Source: SM23-73-3 sp965369445
GTDB lineage: Bacteria; Zixibacteria; MSB-5A5; SM1-73
Length of the DNA: 33,495 nt
Assembly (NCBI GenBank): GCA_965369445.1
Contig: CBDUQU010000013.1
Coordinates: 1-33,495 of the forward strand
Direction of reading: 5' to 3'
The notes below the pieces were generated by a model. The model saw only the letters and a list, made by a program, of their open reading frames with translations, was not told the DNA's origin and ran no database searches. The translations under genes and the position numbers were made by a program. Positions 7,180 through 15,473 of this stretch are shown piece by piece (the first letter of the stretch is position 1; each line of letters opens with the position of its first letter).

Positions 7180-8250
7180 ATGTTAGATCTTCTGCAGAAG
7201 GTGGAGGAAAAACATAAGGAGTTGACCGAGCTTCTTTCTGATCCGAAGGTCCTCTCCGACAAGAACAGGTACAAGAAAATCGCCAAGGAACACAATGAGT
7301 TATCTGGGGTCGTTGCGCTCTCTTCCGAATACAGGAAGTTGCTCAAGACCATCGAGGAGGACGAGAGCATCAGCCGCGAGTCGAAGGATGAGGAGTTGGT
7401 CGAGCTGGCGAAGTCGGAATTGGAGGAGCTGTACTCCAAGAAAGATGGGCTGGAGGAAAAGCTGAAAGTCTTGCTTTTGCCCAAGGACCCCATGGATAGC
7501 CGCAACAGCATCATGGAGATAAGGGCCGGCACGGGAGGGGGGGAAGCGGCGCTCTTTGTGGCCGATCTCTACCGGATGTATGTGAAATACGCGGAGAAGA
7601 ACGGCTGGAAGGCGGACGTGATGAACTCCAATCCTACGGGAATAGGAGGATTCAAGGAGATCATCTTTTTGGTGGAGGGTAAAGATGTATACGGCAAGCT
7701 GAAATACGAAAGCGGCGTTCACCGGGTGCAGAGGGTGCCGGCTACCGAGGCCTCCGGAAGAATCCATACCTCTGCTGCCTCAGTAGCGGTCCTGCCCGAG
7801 GCGGAAGAGGTGGAGATGGATATAAAGCCGGAAGACCTAAAAGTCGACGTGTTCCGATCATCAGGTCCGGGAGGGCAGTCGGTGAATACCACCGACTCGG
7901 CGGTGAGGATCACCCATCTGCCCACGAATACGGTCGTCACCTGCCAGGATGAAAAATCCCAGTTGAAGAACAAGAACAAGGCCATGAAAGTCTTGAGGGC
8001 ACGGCTTCTGGATAAGGTCGCGGCAGAACAGACCGCCAAAATCGCCCGGGAGAGAAAAACTATGGTGGGGAGCGGAGATAGATCGGAGAAGATCAGAACT
8101 TATAACTTCCCCCAGGGGCGGGTGACCGATCACAGAATCGGCTTGACTTTATACCGGCTTGAAGGCATTTTGACTGGTGATATCGATGAGTTCGTGGAGG
8201 CTCTAAGGAACAAAGAACAGGAACAGAAGTTACAGAACTCAAAGGTTTAG
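7180..8250 (+). CDS. prfA: Peptide chain release factor 1
   Basis: A 356-residue class I release factor that ends translation at UAA and UAG. The tripeptide anticodon motif Pro-Ala-Thr lies in RVPATEASGRIHTSA, which marks RF1, not RF2. The catalytic GGQ (231-233) lies in SGPGGQSVNTTDSAVR. Length is normal. ATG start after AAGGTGG. It is followed some way downstream by prmC, whose product methylates the GGQ glutamine. RF1 reads UAG, so its presence argues against UAG being generally reassigned here, which matters for the interrupted ligase at 18313. Confidence 0.97.
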   Translation: MLDLLQKVEEKHKELTELLSDPKVLSDKNRYKKIAKEHNELSGVVALSSEYRKLLKTIEEDESISRESKDEELVELAKSELEELYSKKDGLEEKLKVLLLPKDPMDSRNSIMEIRAGTGGGEAALFVADLYRMYVKYAEKNGWKADVMNSNPTGIGGFKEIIFLVEGKDVYGKLKYESGVHRVQRVPATEASGRIHTSAASVAVLPEAEEVEMDIKPEDLKVDVFRSSGPGGQSVNTTDSAVRITHLPTNTVVTCQDEKSQLKNKNKAMKVLRARLLDKVAAEQTAKIARERKTMVGSGDRSEKIRTYNFPQGRVTDHRIGLTLYRLEGILTGDIDEFVEALRNKEQEQKLQNSKV

Positions 8251-8344
8251 TACGGGGCCTCCTTGCGGCTGCGGCCGGATCTATCAGTCTGCAGGTAAGC
8301 AGTTGTTGATCAAAAGTCCAGTTTCTCGGAAAAGGGAAACCCAA

Positions 8345-9193
8345 ATGAAGCTTTGGAAAATCGGACTTGCCTTTCTCTTCACTATTCTCCTTTTGGCTTT
8401 CACCAGAAAAACGACAGCCGTGCGTTCAGTCCCTGAGATGGTCGCCGAGCAGGGCATCCTGATTGAGCATAATACCGTTCCCAAGCAGGTGGGAGATGAG
8501 ATCCCGGTAATATCGGCCAGAGTTGAAGGAGCCTCCGAAGTAAGGTTGGTCTACAAGATCGGAAAAGACGGTGAATATCAGTCAGTCGAGATGAGCCCCA
8601 AGCCGGGCGAAGAGAATATCTTTGCAGCAACCATCCCTCATCATCCAAAGAGCACCAAAGCTTGGTATTTCCTCGAAGCTGCCACTGTGCGAGAGGGTGG
8701 TTTGGTGAAAGTTACCCTCCCGGAGAGAGATTCGGGTCAAATCAGACCTGTCCGGCTCAAGTTTAGAGGTGAAGTCCCACTCTATATCATCATCCCTCAC
8801 ATTGTATCCATCTTTGCGGCCATCTTCTTTGCAACTTTGACTTTGTTTTCTGCCATAGAGTTGAAGAGGGGTAAAACCACACTGAAGAAATCGGTCAAAC
8901 TGTGTACCGTGACCCTTCTTTTTCTATTTATAGGATTCTTTCCCTTCGGATGGGCTATGAATTATTTTGCCTTTGGAGTGCTTTGGGAGGCATTTCCCTT
9001 CGGCCGGGACGTGACCGACAACAAATCCCAGATAATGTTTGTTTTTTGGCTTTTCACTTTGTTTATGGTTAAGGGGACCCTGTGGGGTAAGGGTGAGACT
9101 AAAAACCTTGTCTCTGGCCGGAGTTATTCTACGCTGGTGATTGTCTCCTTCGTGGCAACCCTGCTCATACTGACCATTCCCCACAGCCTGTGA
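8345..9193 (+). CDS. Membrane protein with extracytoplasmic Ig-like domain
   Basis: About 282 residues from the ATG at 8345, chosen because AAGGGAAA precedes it and the hydrophobic signal segment begins directly (MKLWKIGLAFLFTILL). A beta-rich region of about 110 residues follows, containing ISARVEGASEVRLVYK-type strands like Ig or fibronectin folds. Then come about four transmembrane helices, the last ending at the C-terminus (ILTIPHSL). The gene starts 94 bp after prfA and overlaps the extended reading frame of tldD, with the tldD ATG 24 bp later, so it is probably co-transcribed. Family not recognised; function unknown. Confidence 0.75.
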   Translation: MKLWKIGLAFLFTILLLAFTRKTTAVRSVPEMVAEQGILIEHNTVPKQVGDEIPVISARVEGASEVRLVYKIGKDGEYQSVEMSPKPGEENIFAATIPHHPKSTKAWYFLEAATVREGGLVKVTLPERDSGQIRPVRLKFRGEVPLYIIIPHIVSIFAAIFFATLTLFSAIELKRGKTTLKKSVKLCTVTLLFLFIGFFPFGWAMNYFAFGVLWEAFPFGRDVTDNKSQIMFVFWLFTLFMVKGTLWGKGETKNLVSGRSYSTLVIVSFVATLLILTIPHSL

Positions 9194-9216
9194 GGATAGA
9201 TGAGAGGAAAAGCGAT

Positions 9217-10662
9217 ATGAAAGAATACCAAAGCTTAGCCGATCTGGCCTTATCTCTGACTAAAGACAAGGGGGCCAGCTATGCGGACATAAGAATTGAA
9301 CAGATCGAAGAGGAGAACCTAAGCGTCCGAAAGGGGACGGCGGAGTTAATCGAGAAATCGACCGATTTCGGCCTGGGGATCAGGGTGATGGTCGACGGCG
9401 CCTGGGGATTCGCCGCCAGCGCCGATGTAAACGAGGAGAGCATCGAAGAGGTAAGCCGGCAGGCTGTGGAGCTGGCCCGGGCCAGCTCGCGGGTGAGAGA
9501 TAGAGATATTGTCCTCGCTCCCACCGAGATAATCGTAGATTCTTACCAGACCCCTATCGTTACCGACCCTTTTTCGATTCCGCTCAAAGAGAAACTTGAT
9601 TTTCTATTGTTTTTAGACGGTCTCATGGCAAGCATATCCGGCGTCAACCAGACCGAGTGTATGATGACTTTCATAAAGAGAAACAAACTTTTCGCCAGCT
9701 CGGAGGGCTCGATAATCGAGCAATTGATAGTTCAGAGCGGGGCCGGAGTCACTGCCACTGCCATGCAGAGCCACAGGCAGATGGGCACAAGGTCTTATCC
9801 CAATTCCAGCGGGCAACATCAGACCAAGGGATACGAACTCATCGGGGAATTAGATTTTGAGAAGAACGCCGTGAGGATCGCCGGGGAGGCGGTGGCAGTT
9901 CTCGGTGCGAAAGAGTGTCCCTCCAGAAGCACCACCATAATCTTGGACGGGCCGCAGGTATCACTCCAGATCCATGAATCGATCGGGCATGCCCTGGAGC
10001 TGGATAGGGTGTTCGGGGCAGAAAGGAACTTCTCCGGAACCAGCTTCGCCACGCCGGAAAAGCTAAATAGCCTCAAATACGGTTCGGAGATAGTGAACGT
10101 GACAAACGATTCCACGGCACCCTTCGGCCTGGGAACCTTCGGTTACGATGACGAAGGAGTGAAGGCATCTAGAAGCTTCCTGATCAAAGACGGCATTCTG
10201 GTGGGCTATCTCTCCTCCCGTGACACCGCGCCCAAGGTAGGCACGTCCAGCAACGGCTGTATGCGGGCGTCAGGCTGGGCCAACGTTCCCATAGTCCGGA
10301 TGACCAACACTAATCTCCTGCCCGGGGACAAAAGCTTAGAGCAGATGATCTCCGAGGTGGACGACGGAATCTACATGCAGACGGTTCGCACCTGGTCTAT
10401 CGACGACACCAGAGAGAACTTTCAGATGGGCTGCGAGATCGGATGGGAGATCAAGAACGGCAAGTTGGGCGACATGATCAAAAGTCCATCCTACTCAGGA
10501 AACACGGTTGAGTTCTGGAATTCCTGCGATGCTATCGGCAACCAGGAACAGTGGGAAATCTGGGGCACTCCCAACTGCGGCAAGGGTCAACCGGCACAGA
10601 ACATGCCCACCAGCCAGGGCGCCTCACCGATTAGAGTCAGAAATGTCAAGGTGGGCAGCTGA
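9217..10662 (+). CDS. tldD: TldD family metalloprotease subunit
   Basis: 481 residues from the ATG at 9217, preferred over the GTG at 9190 because GAGAGGAAA precedes it and the family opening LADLALSLTKDKGASYADIRIE follows. The TldD zinc motif HESIGH (His253, Glu254, His258) is intact, followed by ALELDR. The C-terminal CGKGQP segment supplies the Cys expected as a metal ligand. TldD pairs with TldE (PmbA) to form a heterodimeric zinc protease that degrades unfolded peptides and matures some modified peptides (microcin B17 in E. coli). The next gene is tldE, 32 bp on, so the complex is complete. No peptide substrate gene is evident nearby. Confidence 0.93.
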   Translation: MKEYQSLADLALSLTKDKGASYADIRIEQIEEENLSVRKGTAELIEKSTDFGLGIRVMVDGAWGFAASADVNEESIEEVSRQAVELARASSRVRDRDIVLAPTEIIVDSYQTPIVTDPFSIPLKEKLDFLLFLDGLMASISGVNQTECMMTFIKRNKLFASSEGSIIEQLIVQSGAGVTATAMQSHRQMGTRSYPNSSGQHQTKGYELIGELDFEKNAVRIAGEAVAVLGAKECPSRSTTIILDGPQVSLQIHESIGHALELDRVFGAERNFSGTSFATPEKLNSLKYGSEIVNVTNDSTAPFGLGTFGYDDEGVKASRSFLIKDGILVGYLSSRDTAPKVGTSSNGCMRASGWANVPIVRMTNTNLLPGDKSLEQMISEVDDGIYMQTVRTWSIDDTRENFQMGCEIGWEIKNGKLGDMIKSPSYSGNTVEFWNSCDAIGNQEQWEIWGTPNCGKGQPAQNMPTSQGASPIRVRNVKVGS

Positions 10663-10694
10663 TCAAATGAGCGTTCTTAGGAGAGAATCCAAAG

Positions 10695-12026
10695 ATGATG
10701 GAGAAAGAGAAGGCATTTGAGATTCTGGAGAAGGGGCTCAAATCCTCTGAGGCCGATCAGACGGAATTGCTATTGATGGGGGAGAAATTTTCATTCACCC
10801 AGCTTGTGGAGAACGTGATTCGCCAGAATATCTCCCGACTCGATCATACGGTCATGGCAAGAACGATTCTGGGCAAGAAGATCGGGGTGGCGGTTACCAA
10901 CCGGATCGACGAAGAATCGGTGAAGCAGGTCGTAAACACCGCCGCGGAGATAGCCAGCTTTCAGAAAGAAGACCCGGATTTCGTCTCCCTTCCCTCCTCA
11001 TCACCGGCTCCGGAGGTCAAAGGATTCTATAAAAAAACCGCCAGGTATTCCCCTCTGGCAAGAGCAAAGGACATAGAGAAGGTGGTCAAAAGGTGCAAGG
11101 ACCAGGGACTGTCGGGCACCGGGGCTTTTCAGACCGAGACCAACTTAACGGCCGTGGTGAATTCGCTGGGGACAAGACAGTTCTTCGAGGAGACCAAGGC
11201 GCATTTCTCGCTCACCTCCAGCACAAAAGACGGGGTCTCCGGTTGGGCGCAAGGATACGACCGGGACGTCGGTAAGATCGATGTGGAGAAGGTCACGCGC
11301 AGGGCAAACCTCAAGGCCGTCCTGGCCAAAGATCCGATCGATCTTCCCCCGGGCAAGTACACCGTCATCTTAGAAGAGGCGGCGGTGGCATCTTTCCTGC
11401 TGTTTCTTGGCTTCCTGGGCTTCGGAGCCAAGAGCTTTCTTCAGGGACGGAGCTTCATGGCCAGAAATATGGGAGAGAAGATCACCAGCGATAAGATCAG
11501 CGTTGCGGAAGATCCGTTCCACCCCTCGATGAACGCTCTGCCATTCGATTTTGAGGGCGTGCCCAAGAAGAGAGTACCCCTGATCGAAAACGGAATAGCC
11601 AAAGGCGTGGTTTATAACTCCTACTATGCCAACAAAGCGGGCGTGGAATCGACCGGGCATGCGCTTCCACCCAATAACACCTTCGGGCCGTATCCCAAGA
11701 ACATGGTCATGTCTGGCGGAGAATCCAGCACCGGGGAGATGATCGCATCGACCGAGAAGGGAATCTTAATCACCCACTTCTGGTACATCAACTACATGAA
11801 TCCCATGAAAACGCAGGTGACCGGGACCACCAGAGATGGAACCTTCTTAATCGAGAACGGAAAGATCAAATCGGCCGTGTCGAATATGCGCATTGGCCAG
11901 AGTATCCTGGAAGCTTTCTCCAATGTGGAGTTGATGAGCAAAAAAAGGAAGCTTTGCCCTCAATTCAGCGTGGTGATGTACGTGCCGGGGATGAAGATAA
12001 AGGATTTTACGTTTATAGGAGGGTAG
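10695..12026 (+). CDS. tldE: TldE/PmbA family protease subunit
   Basis: 443 residues, recognisable as the non-metal partner of TldD by its N-terminal LDHTVMARTILGKKIGVAV-type region and C-terminal MVMSGGESS and VTGTTRDGTFLIENGKI segments. The HExxxH motif is absent, as expected: in this family TldD is the zinc subunit and TldE the structural partner. The start is the first of two adjacent ATGs, after AGGAGAG (10679-10685). It sits 32 bp after tldD and is probably in the same transcript. Palindromic repeats follow immediately. Confidence 0.92.
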   Translation: MMEKEKAFEILEKGLKSSEADQTELLLMGEKFSFTQLVENVIRQNISRLDHTVMARTILGKKIGVAVTNRIDEESVKQVVNTAAEIASFQKEDPDFVSLPSSSPAPEVKGFYKKTARYSPLARAKDIEKVVKRCKDQGLSGTGAFQTETNLTAVVNSLGTRQFFEETKAHFSLTSSTKDGVSGWAQGYDRDVGKIDVEKVTRRANLKAVLAKDPIDLPPGKYTVILEEAAVASFLLFLGFLGFGAKSFLQGRSFMARNMGEKITSDKISVAEDPFHPSMNALPFDFEGVPKKRVPLIENGIAKGVVYNSYYANKAGVESTGHALPPNNTFGPYPKNMVMSGGESSTGEMIASTEKGILITHFWYINYMNPMKTQVTGTTRDGTFLIENGKIKSAVSNMRIGQSILEAFSNVELMSKKRKLCPQFSVVMYVPGMKIKDFTFIGG

Positions 12027-12037
12027 GTTGACAAGGC

Positions 12038-12098
12038 GGTCAACGGATTTAGCGGATGTAACGGAAACAATCGGTTTAATCCGTTCCATCCATTGACC
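12038..12098. repeat. Palindromic AACGGAT repeat, copy 1
   Basis: It begins GGTCAACGGATT and ends CCATTGACC, so its ends are inverted repeats. The left half carries about three 9-bp AACGGATNN units. It closely resembles copies at 12129 and 12597. Confidence 0.75.
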
Positions 12099-12128
12099 GA
12101 TTGGGTTTGATTTCAGAACAAGCAAACC

Positions 12129-12188
12129 GGTCAACGGATTTAACGGATGCAACGGATGGAATCTGTTTAATCCGGTTCATCCGTTGAC
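12129..12188. repeat. Palindromic AACGGAT repeat, copy 2
   Basis: GGTCAACGGATTTAACGG at the left end and ATCCGTTGAC at the right end are inverted. Three 9-bp units AACGGATTT, AACGGATGC, AACGGATGG are visible. It lies just ahead of the GxxExxY gene (17 bp from the original start at 12205). Confidence 0.78.
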
Positions 12189-12238
12189 GGCCTTGCGCAA
12201 CGTTATGACAGAGCAGATTCCCCATCAAGATTTGACCT

Positions 12239-12610
12239 ATGAGATCCATCGGCGCCGCAATGGAGGTTCATTCACAGGTAGGACCTGGGTACAAGGAGGA
12301 GATCTACCAGAAGGCTTTGGAGATTGAACTGAGAAATCGTAAGCTTGAGTTTGAACCCCAGAAGACGGTTGAGGTGAAATTCAAGGGAGAGATGATAGGG
12401 CTGCAGATTCTTGATTTTTGGGTTGATGGCAAGGTGGTGGTGGAAATAAAAGCTCTATCGCACTTGGATTCGACTCACGAAGCTCAGTTGATCTCGTATC
12501 TGAAAGCCACAGGCAGCGAAGTTGGCTTGTTGATAAACTTCGGAGCGAAGAAATTGGAGTATAACAGAATTCTTCCTCCCACAAAAGTAAAGGAATGGTC
12601 AACGGACTAA
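12239..12610 (+). CDS. GxxExxY family protein, 5' end frameshifted
   Basis: 123 residues from the ATG at 12239. The family name motif is present as G-Y-K-E-E-I-Y (about residues 17-23), with IGAAMEVHSQVGPG ahead of it, a core LDFWVDGKVVVEIKA and the later VGLLINFGA. The VD...EIKA arrangement resembles PD-(D/E)xK nuclease-like folds, but activity is unproven. The usual N-terminus (MTEQIPHQDLTYEI) is encoded from an ATG at 12205 in another frame. Dropping one C at 12246-12247 joins the two frames exactly. So the gene has a one-base insertion, or uses the internal start, which has no binding site. Repeat copies 2 and 3 flank it, and copy 3 supplies its last codons and stop. Confidence 0.85.
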   Translation: MRSIGAAMEVHSQVGPGYKEEIYQKALEIELRNRKLEFEPQKTVEVKFKGEMIGLQILDFWVDGKVVVEIKALSHLDSTHEAQLISYLKATGSEVGLLINFGAKKLEYNRILPPTKVKEWSTD

Positions 12611-12648
12611 ACGGATGTAACGGATAGAATCTGTTCCGTCCGCTGACC
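12597..12648. repeat. Palindromic AACGGAT repeat, copy 3
   Basis: GGTCAACGGACTAAACGG at the left and CCGCTGACC at the right are inverted. The 9-bp units AACGGACTA, AACGGATGT, AACGGATAG are in register with the other copies. The last four codons and the TAA stop of the GxxExxY gene lie inside it. Confidence 0.75.
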
Positions 12649-12670
12649 GACAAACAAACCGAGGATTACC

Positions 12671-12931
12671 ATGTTTACTCGCAGAAAATTCCTGAAGGTA
12701 TTTGGCCTGGCCAGTCTGGCGTTTTCGTTCTTGCCCGCGATCTTCGCCAAGAGATCGTTCTCGAAACCCTCACATTATGGCGAGGTAAGGTACGGGGTTA
12801 GAAACTGGCTTTGTGGATTCCCCCGCAGAGGCTGTTCCACCCCGGGTCTGACCTTAGATCGTCTTGGAGAAGCACAAAGGGGTTTGCAGGATCTTGTCTC
12901 TCGATCTTCCTATGAGCAATTCTTGTCTTGA
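12671..12931 (+). CDS. Short Tat-signal protein, probably a truncated remnant
   Basis: 86 residues. The N-terminus is a textbook twin-arginine signal: TRRKFLK followed by the hydrophobic VFGLASLAFSFLPAIFA. ATG start after GAGGA. After about residue 35 the sequence resembles no domain I know, and it runs 20 bp into prmC. A Tat substrate should carry a folded domain, so this is probably the 5' stump of a lost gene whose 3' part was replaced by sequence before prmC. A genuine small exported protein cannot be ruled out. Confidence 0.5.
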   Translation: MFTRRKFLKVFGLASLAFSFLPAIFAKRSFSKPSHYGEVRYGVRNWLCGFPRRGCSTPGLTLDRLGEAQRGLQDLVSRSSYEQFLS

Positions 12932-13778
12932 CATTCTAAATCAGGCAGTATCCAAGCTACGATCGGAAGGGATTGACCGCCCCCGCACCAATGCGGAGCT
13001 TCTGTTAGGGGCGGTTCTTAATGCGAAAAAGATAGAGCTCTACTTAGACCGCGACCGCATCTTAACTCTCCAGCAAATAGAGAAATTCAATAAGTACATC
13101 CGGGAGAGAGTCTCTGGAAAGCCGCTTCAATATATAATCGGAAGCACGGAATTCTTCGGTCTGGAGTTCCAGGTGAACGAAAGCGTCTTGATTCCCCGCC
13201 CAGAGACCGAGACCCTGGTGGAGACGGTCATCGAGCTCCTCAAGGATTGCCCCCAGCCCAAAATCATTGACCTGGGTACAGGGTCGGGAGCGATCGCCAT
13301 TAGCCTGGCCAAGAACGCGACCGGTTCCTCTGTTTTTGCCACCGACATCTCGCCTGATGCCTTGAAGGTGGCCGAAGAGAACGCCAGGAGAAATAAAGTG
13401 GAGGATCAGATGGATTTCCTTTGTGGTGATCTGTTTGAGCCATTAAGAGGTCGGAATCTTGAGGGAGCGATCGACTGCGTGGTTTCGAATCCTCCTTACG
13501 TGAGTGAGGAGGAATTTGACCATCTCCCCAAAGAGGTGAAGAACTATGAGCCGATCGTAGCGCTCAGAACGGAGGATGAGGGTACGTCATTCCACGGGAA
13601 GATAATCGAGAATTCGCTTGATTTCCTAAAGGTAAATGGAATATTGATATTAGAGGTGGGGCTGGGCCAGGCGGGTCGGGTAGCTGGTTTGATTCGAGAT
13701 AGGAAAGAGTTTAAAGATACGGTAATAAAGAAGGACCTGGGGGGGATAGAAAGAATCGTGCTGGCGCGCAAAGCGTAA
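12912..13778 (+). CDS. prmC: Release factor glutamine methyltransferase
   Basis: 288 residues from the ATG at 12912. That start is chosen over the TTG at 12864 because family members begin about 20 residues ahead of the RTNAELLLGAVL segment. The PRPETETLVE motif, the SAM-binding IDLGTGSGAIAISLA and the catalytic NPPY (193-196) are all present, and these identify PrmC (HemK). It methylates the GGQ glutamine of release factors using S-adenosylmethionine. It is usually directly after prfA. Here five genes or fragments lie between them. The binding site before 12912 is weak, so translation may depend on read-through from the overlapping Tat fragment. Confidence 0.93.
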   Translation: MSNSCLDILNQAVSKLRSEGIDRPRTNAELLLGAVLNAKKIELYLDRDRILTLQQIEKFNKYIRERVSGKPLQYIIGSTEFFGLEFQVNESVLIPRPETETLVETVIELLKDCPQPKIIDLGTGSGAIAISLAKNATGSSVFATDISPDALKVAEENARRNKVEDQMDFLCGDLFEPLRGRNLEGAIDCVVSNPPYVSEEEFDHLPKEVKNYEPIVALRTEDEGTSFHGKIIENSLDFLKVNGILILEVGLGQAGRVAGLIRDRKEFKDTVIKKDLGGIERIVLARKA

Positions 13779-13800
13779 CCCTGAAAGATTGGGGGTGAGA

Positions 13801-15147
13801 ATGCGACTAAAAATCCTCTTTTCCGCCTCGATTATTTTCGCCATTCTGATTCTTCTTTTCTGTTCACAAACATTCGCTACCAAAAGCTGGTTGTCAGGCA
13901 TGGGGGATTTGTCCATTGTGATCGAGGATGAATCCAACATGATCAATCTGTGGGATTTCGCCCAAAACCCTGCCGGGTTACTCTCGGATGAGAGAGGATC
14001 GGTACTGCGAGCTGATTTCTCTTGGGATGCATATAACGTGACGGACTGGCGTTGTGGAAAATATCCTCACTTCTACAAATGCGAAGTAGAGGGAGACGTT
14101 AGGCAAGTTCCAACCTTCATGGTATTTCGTAGGGAAGGGGACTTCGCCTTGGCTTTGGAAAGCGACTACTTCCTCCGTCAGACTGACTTCAAGGAAACAA
14201 GGAGTAAATTGACACGTCCGAAGGTATTTCTAATCTTCTCAAAAAGTCTGGGTCTCAGTACCGCTGTCGGCGCAGATTTTGGATATACAGAGTATTCTTC
14301 AGAATTGAGATTCAGAGAGACCCACTCAACGGTGCGTTTCAAAACCAGCTACTTTCGGGCAAGGATCGGCGCGGAGAGAGAGCTTTCACCAGGGGTGAAT
14401 TTAGCTGCTCTTCTGGGATATGATTCCATGGATTCGGACGAGGCCTATTACACTTCGAATTTTCACACCTTCTGGGTATCGCTCCAGAGCATCGTGCAGA
14501 TTGAGCAAAAACTCAAACTGGGGTTGGAGACAGTCTTCAATCTGAGGAGAGCGGATTATTGGAGTAGTCCGCAAGGGAATGAAAGCTACTATTTCACCCG
14601 TCTGAGGCTGAGGGGGGTCTATGATCTAACAACTTCGCTTCAGCTCGGGGTCTTTTTCTTTCATAACGAATTGTTCTCTGACTCTCATTATCCGCTTGAG
14701 GCATTTCTCTGGCCTGTTTCGCCGGATGCTTTTGCTGTAGAGCACTTGGGCTTTGGATGTTCATACAAGTTCCATAGAAATCTTTTGGCGGGCCTGGAAT
14801 ACCATTTCAGGAATTCCTCAGAGCCTGACGGAAATCGTCCTGATTGGGGTGCACTACATGAGTCTCTAAACTTTGGGGTGGAGGGAAAACTCTCAGAAGT
14901 GGTATCTCTCAGAGGCGGATACATTAGAACGGGGTCCACTCGTAATCCTGTAGTCGGATCGCCCGGCTGGGCTATTACTCGGGAGAATGCATTCACCTTA
15001 GGATTTGGATACCGGCGGCCTGAATGGAATTTGACCTTTGACCTTTCATATCGGTATGCTTTCCGGAAACTCAGGCAATGGCATATAGGTTGGGACGTCG
15101 AGTCGGGAAGCCATGTCTTTGCGCTCTCTTTGAAAAAAGTCTTATAG
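13801..15147 (+). CDS. Predicted outer-membrane beta-barrel protein
   Basis: 448 residues from the ATG at 13801, preferred over the TTG at 13789 because GGGGGTGAG precedes it. A signal peptide (about 1-27) is followed by a NPAGLLSDERGS motif typical of outer-membrane barrel families whose mature N-terminus has an N-P-A/G-G-L turn. The rest alternates hydrophobic and polar residues in about a dozen strands rich in Tyr, Phe and Trp, with Gly-aromatic turns, ending LSLKKVL. No lipobox is seen. It lies 22 bp after prmC and may be co-transcribed. Exact family and cargo unknown; outer-membrane location is the firm part of the inference. Confidence 0.7.
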   Translation: MRLKILFSASIIFAILILLFCSQTFATKSWLSGMGDLSIVIEDESNMINLWDFAQNPAGLLSDERGSVLRADFSWDAYNVTDWRCGKYPHFYKCEVEGDVRQVPTFMVFRREGDFALALESDYFLRQTDFKETRSKLTRPKVFLIFSKSLGLSTAVGADFGYTEYSSELRFRETHSTVRFKTSYFRARIGAERELSPGVNLAALLGYDSMDSDEAYYTSNFHTFWVSLQSIVQIEQKLKLGLETVFNLRRADYWSSPQGNESYYFTRLRLRGVYDLTTSLQLGVFFFHNELFSDSHYPLEAFLWPVSPDAFAVEHLGFGCSYKFHRNLLAGLEYHFRNSSEPDGNRPDWGALHESLNFGVEGKLSEVVSLRGGYIRTGSTRNPVVGSPGWAITRENAFTLGFGYRRPEWNLTFDLSYRYAFRKLRQWHIGWDVESGSHVFALSLKKVL

Positions 15148-15282
15148 TATCGCAAAGGTCGGGATCGAACCGGATTTCCGGTGATTGCCCCCAACAAGAT
15201 GAAGAGCGGAGATGGTAGCCGCAGACTTTAGTCTGCGCAGGGCGGGGCCAGGCCTAAGGTAGCTGTCCACACTCCATTTCCC
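15148..15282. other. Intergenic region with two short palindromes
   Basis: ACCGG-ATTT-CCGGT (near 15169-15182) and the perfect CGCAGACT-TT-AGTCTGCG (15220-15237) lie between the barrel gene and the tdh promoter. Neither has a T tract. The second, in the context GCCGCAGACTTTAGTCTGCG, has the look of a small dispersed palindrome. No gene seen. Confidence 0.45.
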
Positions 15283-15311
15283 TTGACAAAGCCCGGCCGA
15301 TTTGATATTTT
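15283..15311 (+). promoter_or_regulatory. Sigma70-type promoter of the tdh leader
   Basis: A perfect TTGACA (15283-15288), a 17-bp spacer and TATTTT (15306-15311). Transcription should begin about 15318, about 40 nt ahead of the leader peptide start and 185 nt ahead of tdh. Confidence 0.7.
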
Positions 15312-15356
15312 CCACCTAAACGAAACGAGGAACCCTTCAGAGCGCGACAGGGTAAA

Positions 15357-15440
15357 ATGTCCAATTCGAGAGAAACAACAAAAGTGGAGCAGACAGCCGG
15401 AACTCCGACGAGAACCACTACTTTTCGTAAGATCGCGTGA
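15357..15440 (+). CDS. Threonine-rich leader peptide of tdh (candidate attenuator)
   Basis: A 27-codon ATG frame lying between the promoter and tdh. Eight of its 27 residues are threonine, including five within the seven-residue run TPTRTTT near the C-terminus and a Thr pair at 7-8. AGGG lies about 7 nt ahead of the ATG. The TGA stop (15438-15440) ends on the first base of the terminator stem. Runs of the regulated amino acid directly before a terminator are the hallmark of transcription-attenuation leaders, and the next gene is threonine dehydrogenase. Translation is inferred. Within the leader, AGTGG (15383-15387) can pair with CCACT (15415-15419), and GCGCGA (15342-15347) with TCGCGT (15433-15438), so untranslated RNA would fold differently. 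Confidence 0.6.
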   Translation: MSNSRETTKVEQTAGTPTRTTTFRKIA

Positions 15441-15473
15441 AGCAGAGCCGACTTAGAAAGGCTCTGCTTTTTT
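15440..15473 (+). terminator. Intrinsic terminator between the leader peptide and tdh
   Basis: A perfect 10-bp stem AAGCAGAGCC (15440-15449) with GGCTCTGCTT (15460-15469), a 10-nt loop, then more T residues to 15473. It is on the same strand as, and only 31 bp before, the tdh start codon, so it must be conditional if tdh is expressed from the 15283 promoter. A ribosome at the leader stop codon would cover the left arm. An upstream segment GCAGACAGCC (15389-15398 region) resembles the left arm and could compete for the right arm. Confidence 0.82.

Noticed and set aside
12038..12648. CRISPR array from the repeated AACGGAT elements
   Set aside because: Only three copies, unequal spacing, a gene between two of them, and palindromic ends with internal 9-bp units unlike CRISPR repeats.
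12864..12911. Extended TTG start for prmC
   Set aside because: The extra 16 residues have no match to PrmC N-termini, and the ATG at 12912 gives the normal length.
15318..15473. Glycine, SAM or guanidine riboswitch before tdh
   Set aside because: No matching core motif. The Thr-rich frame directly before the terminator explains the leader better.
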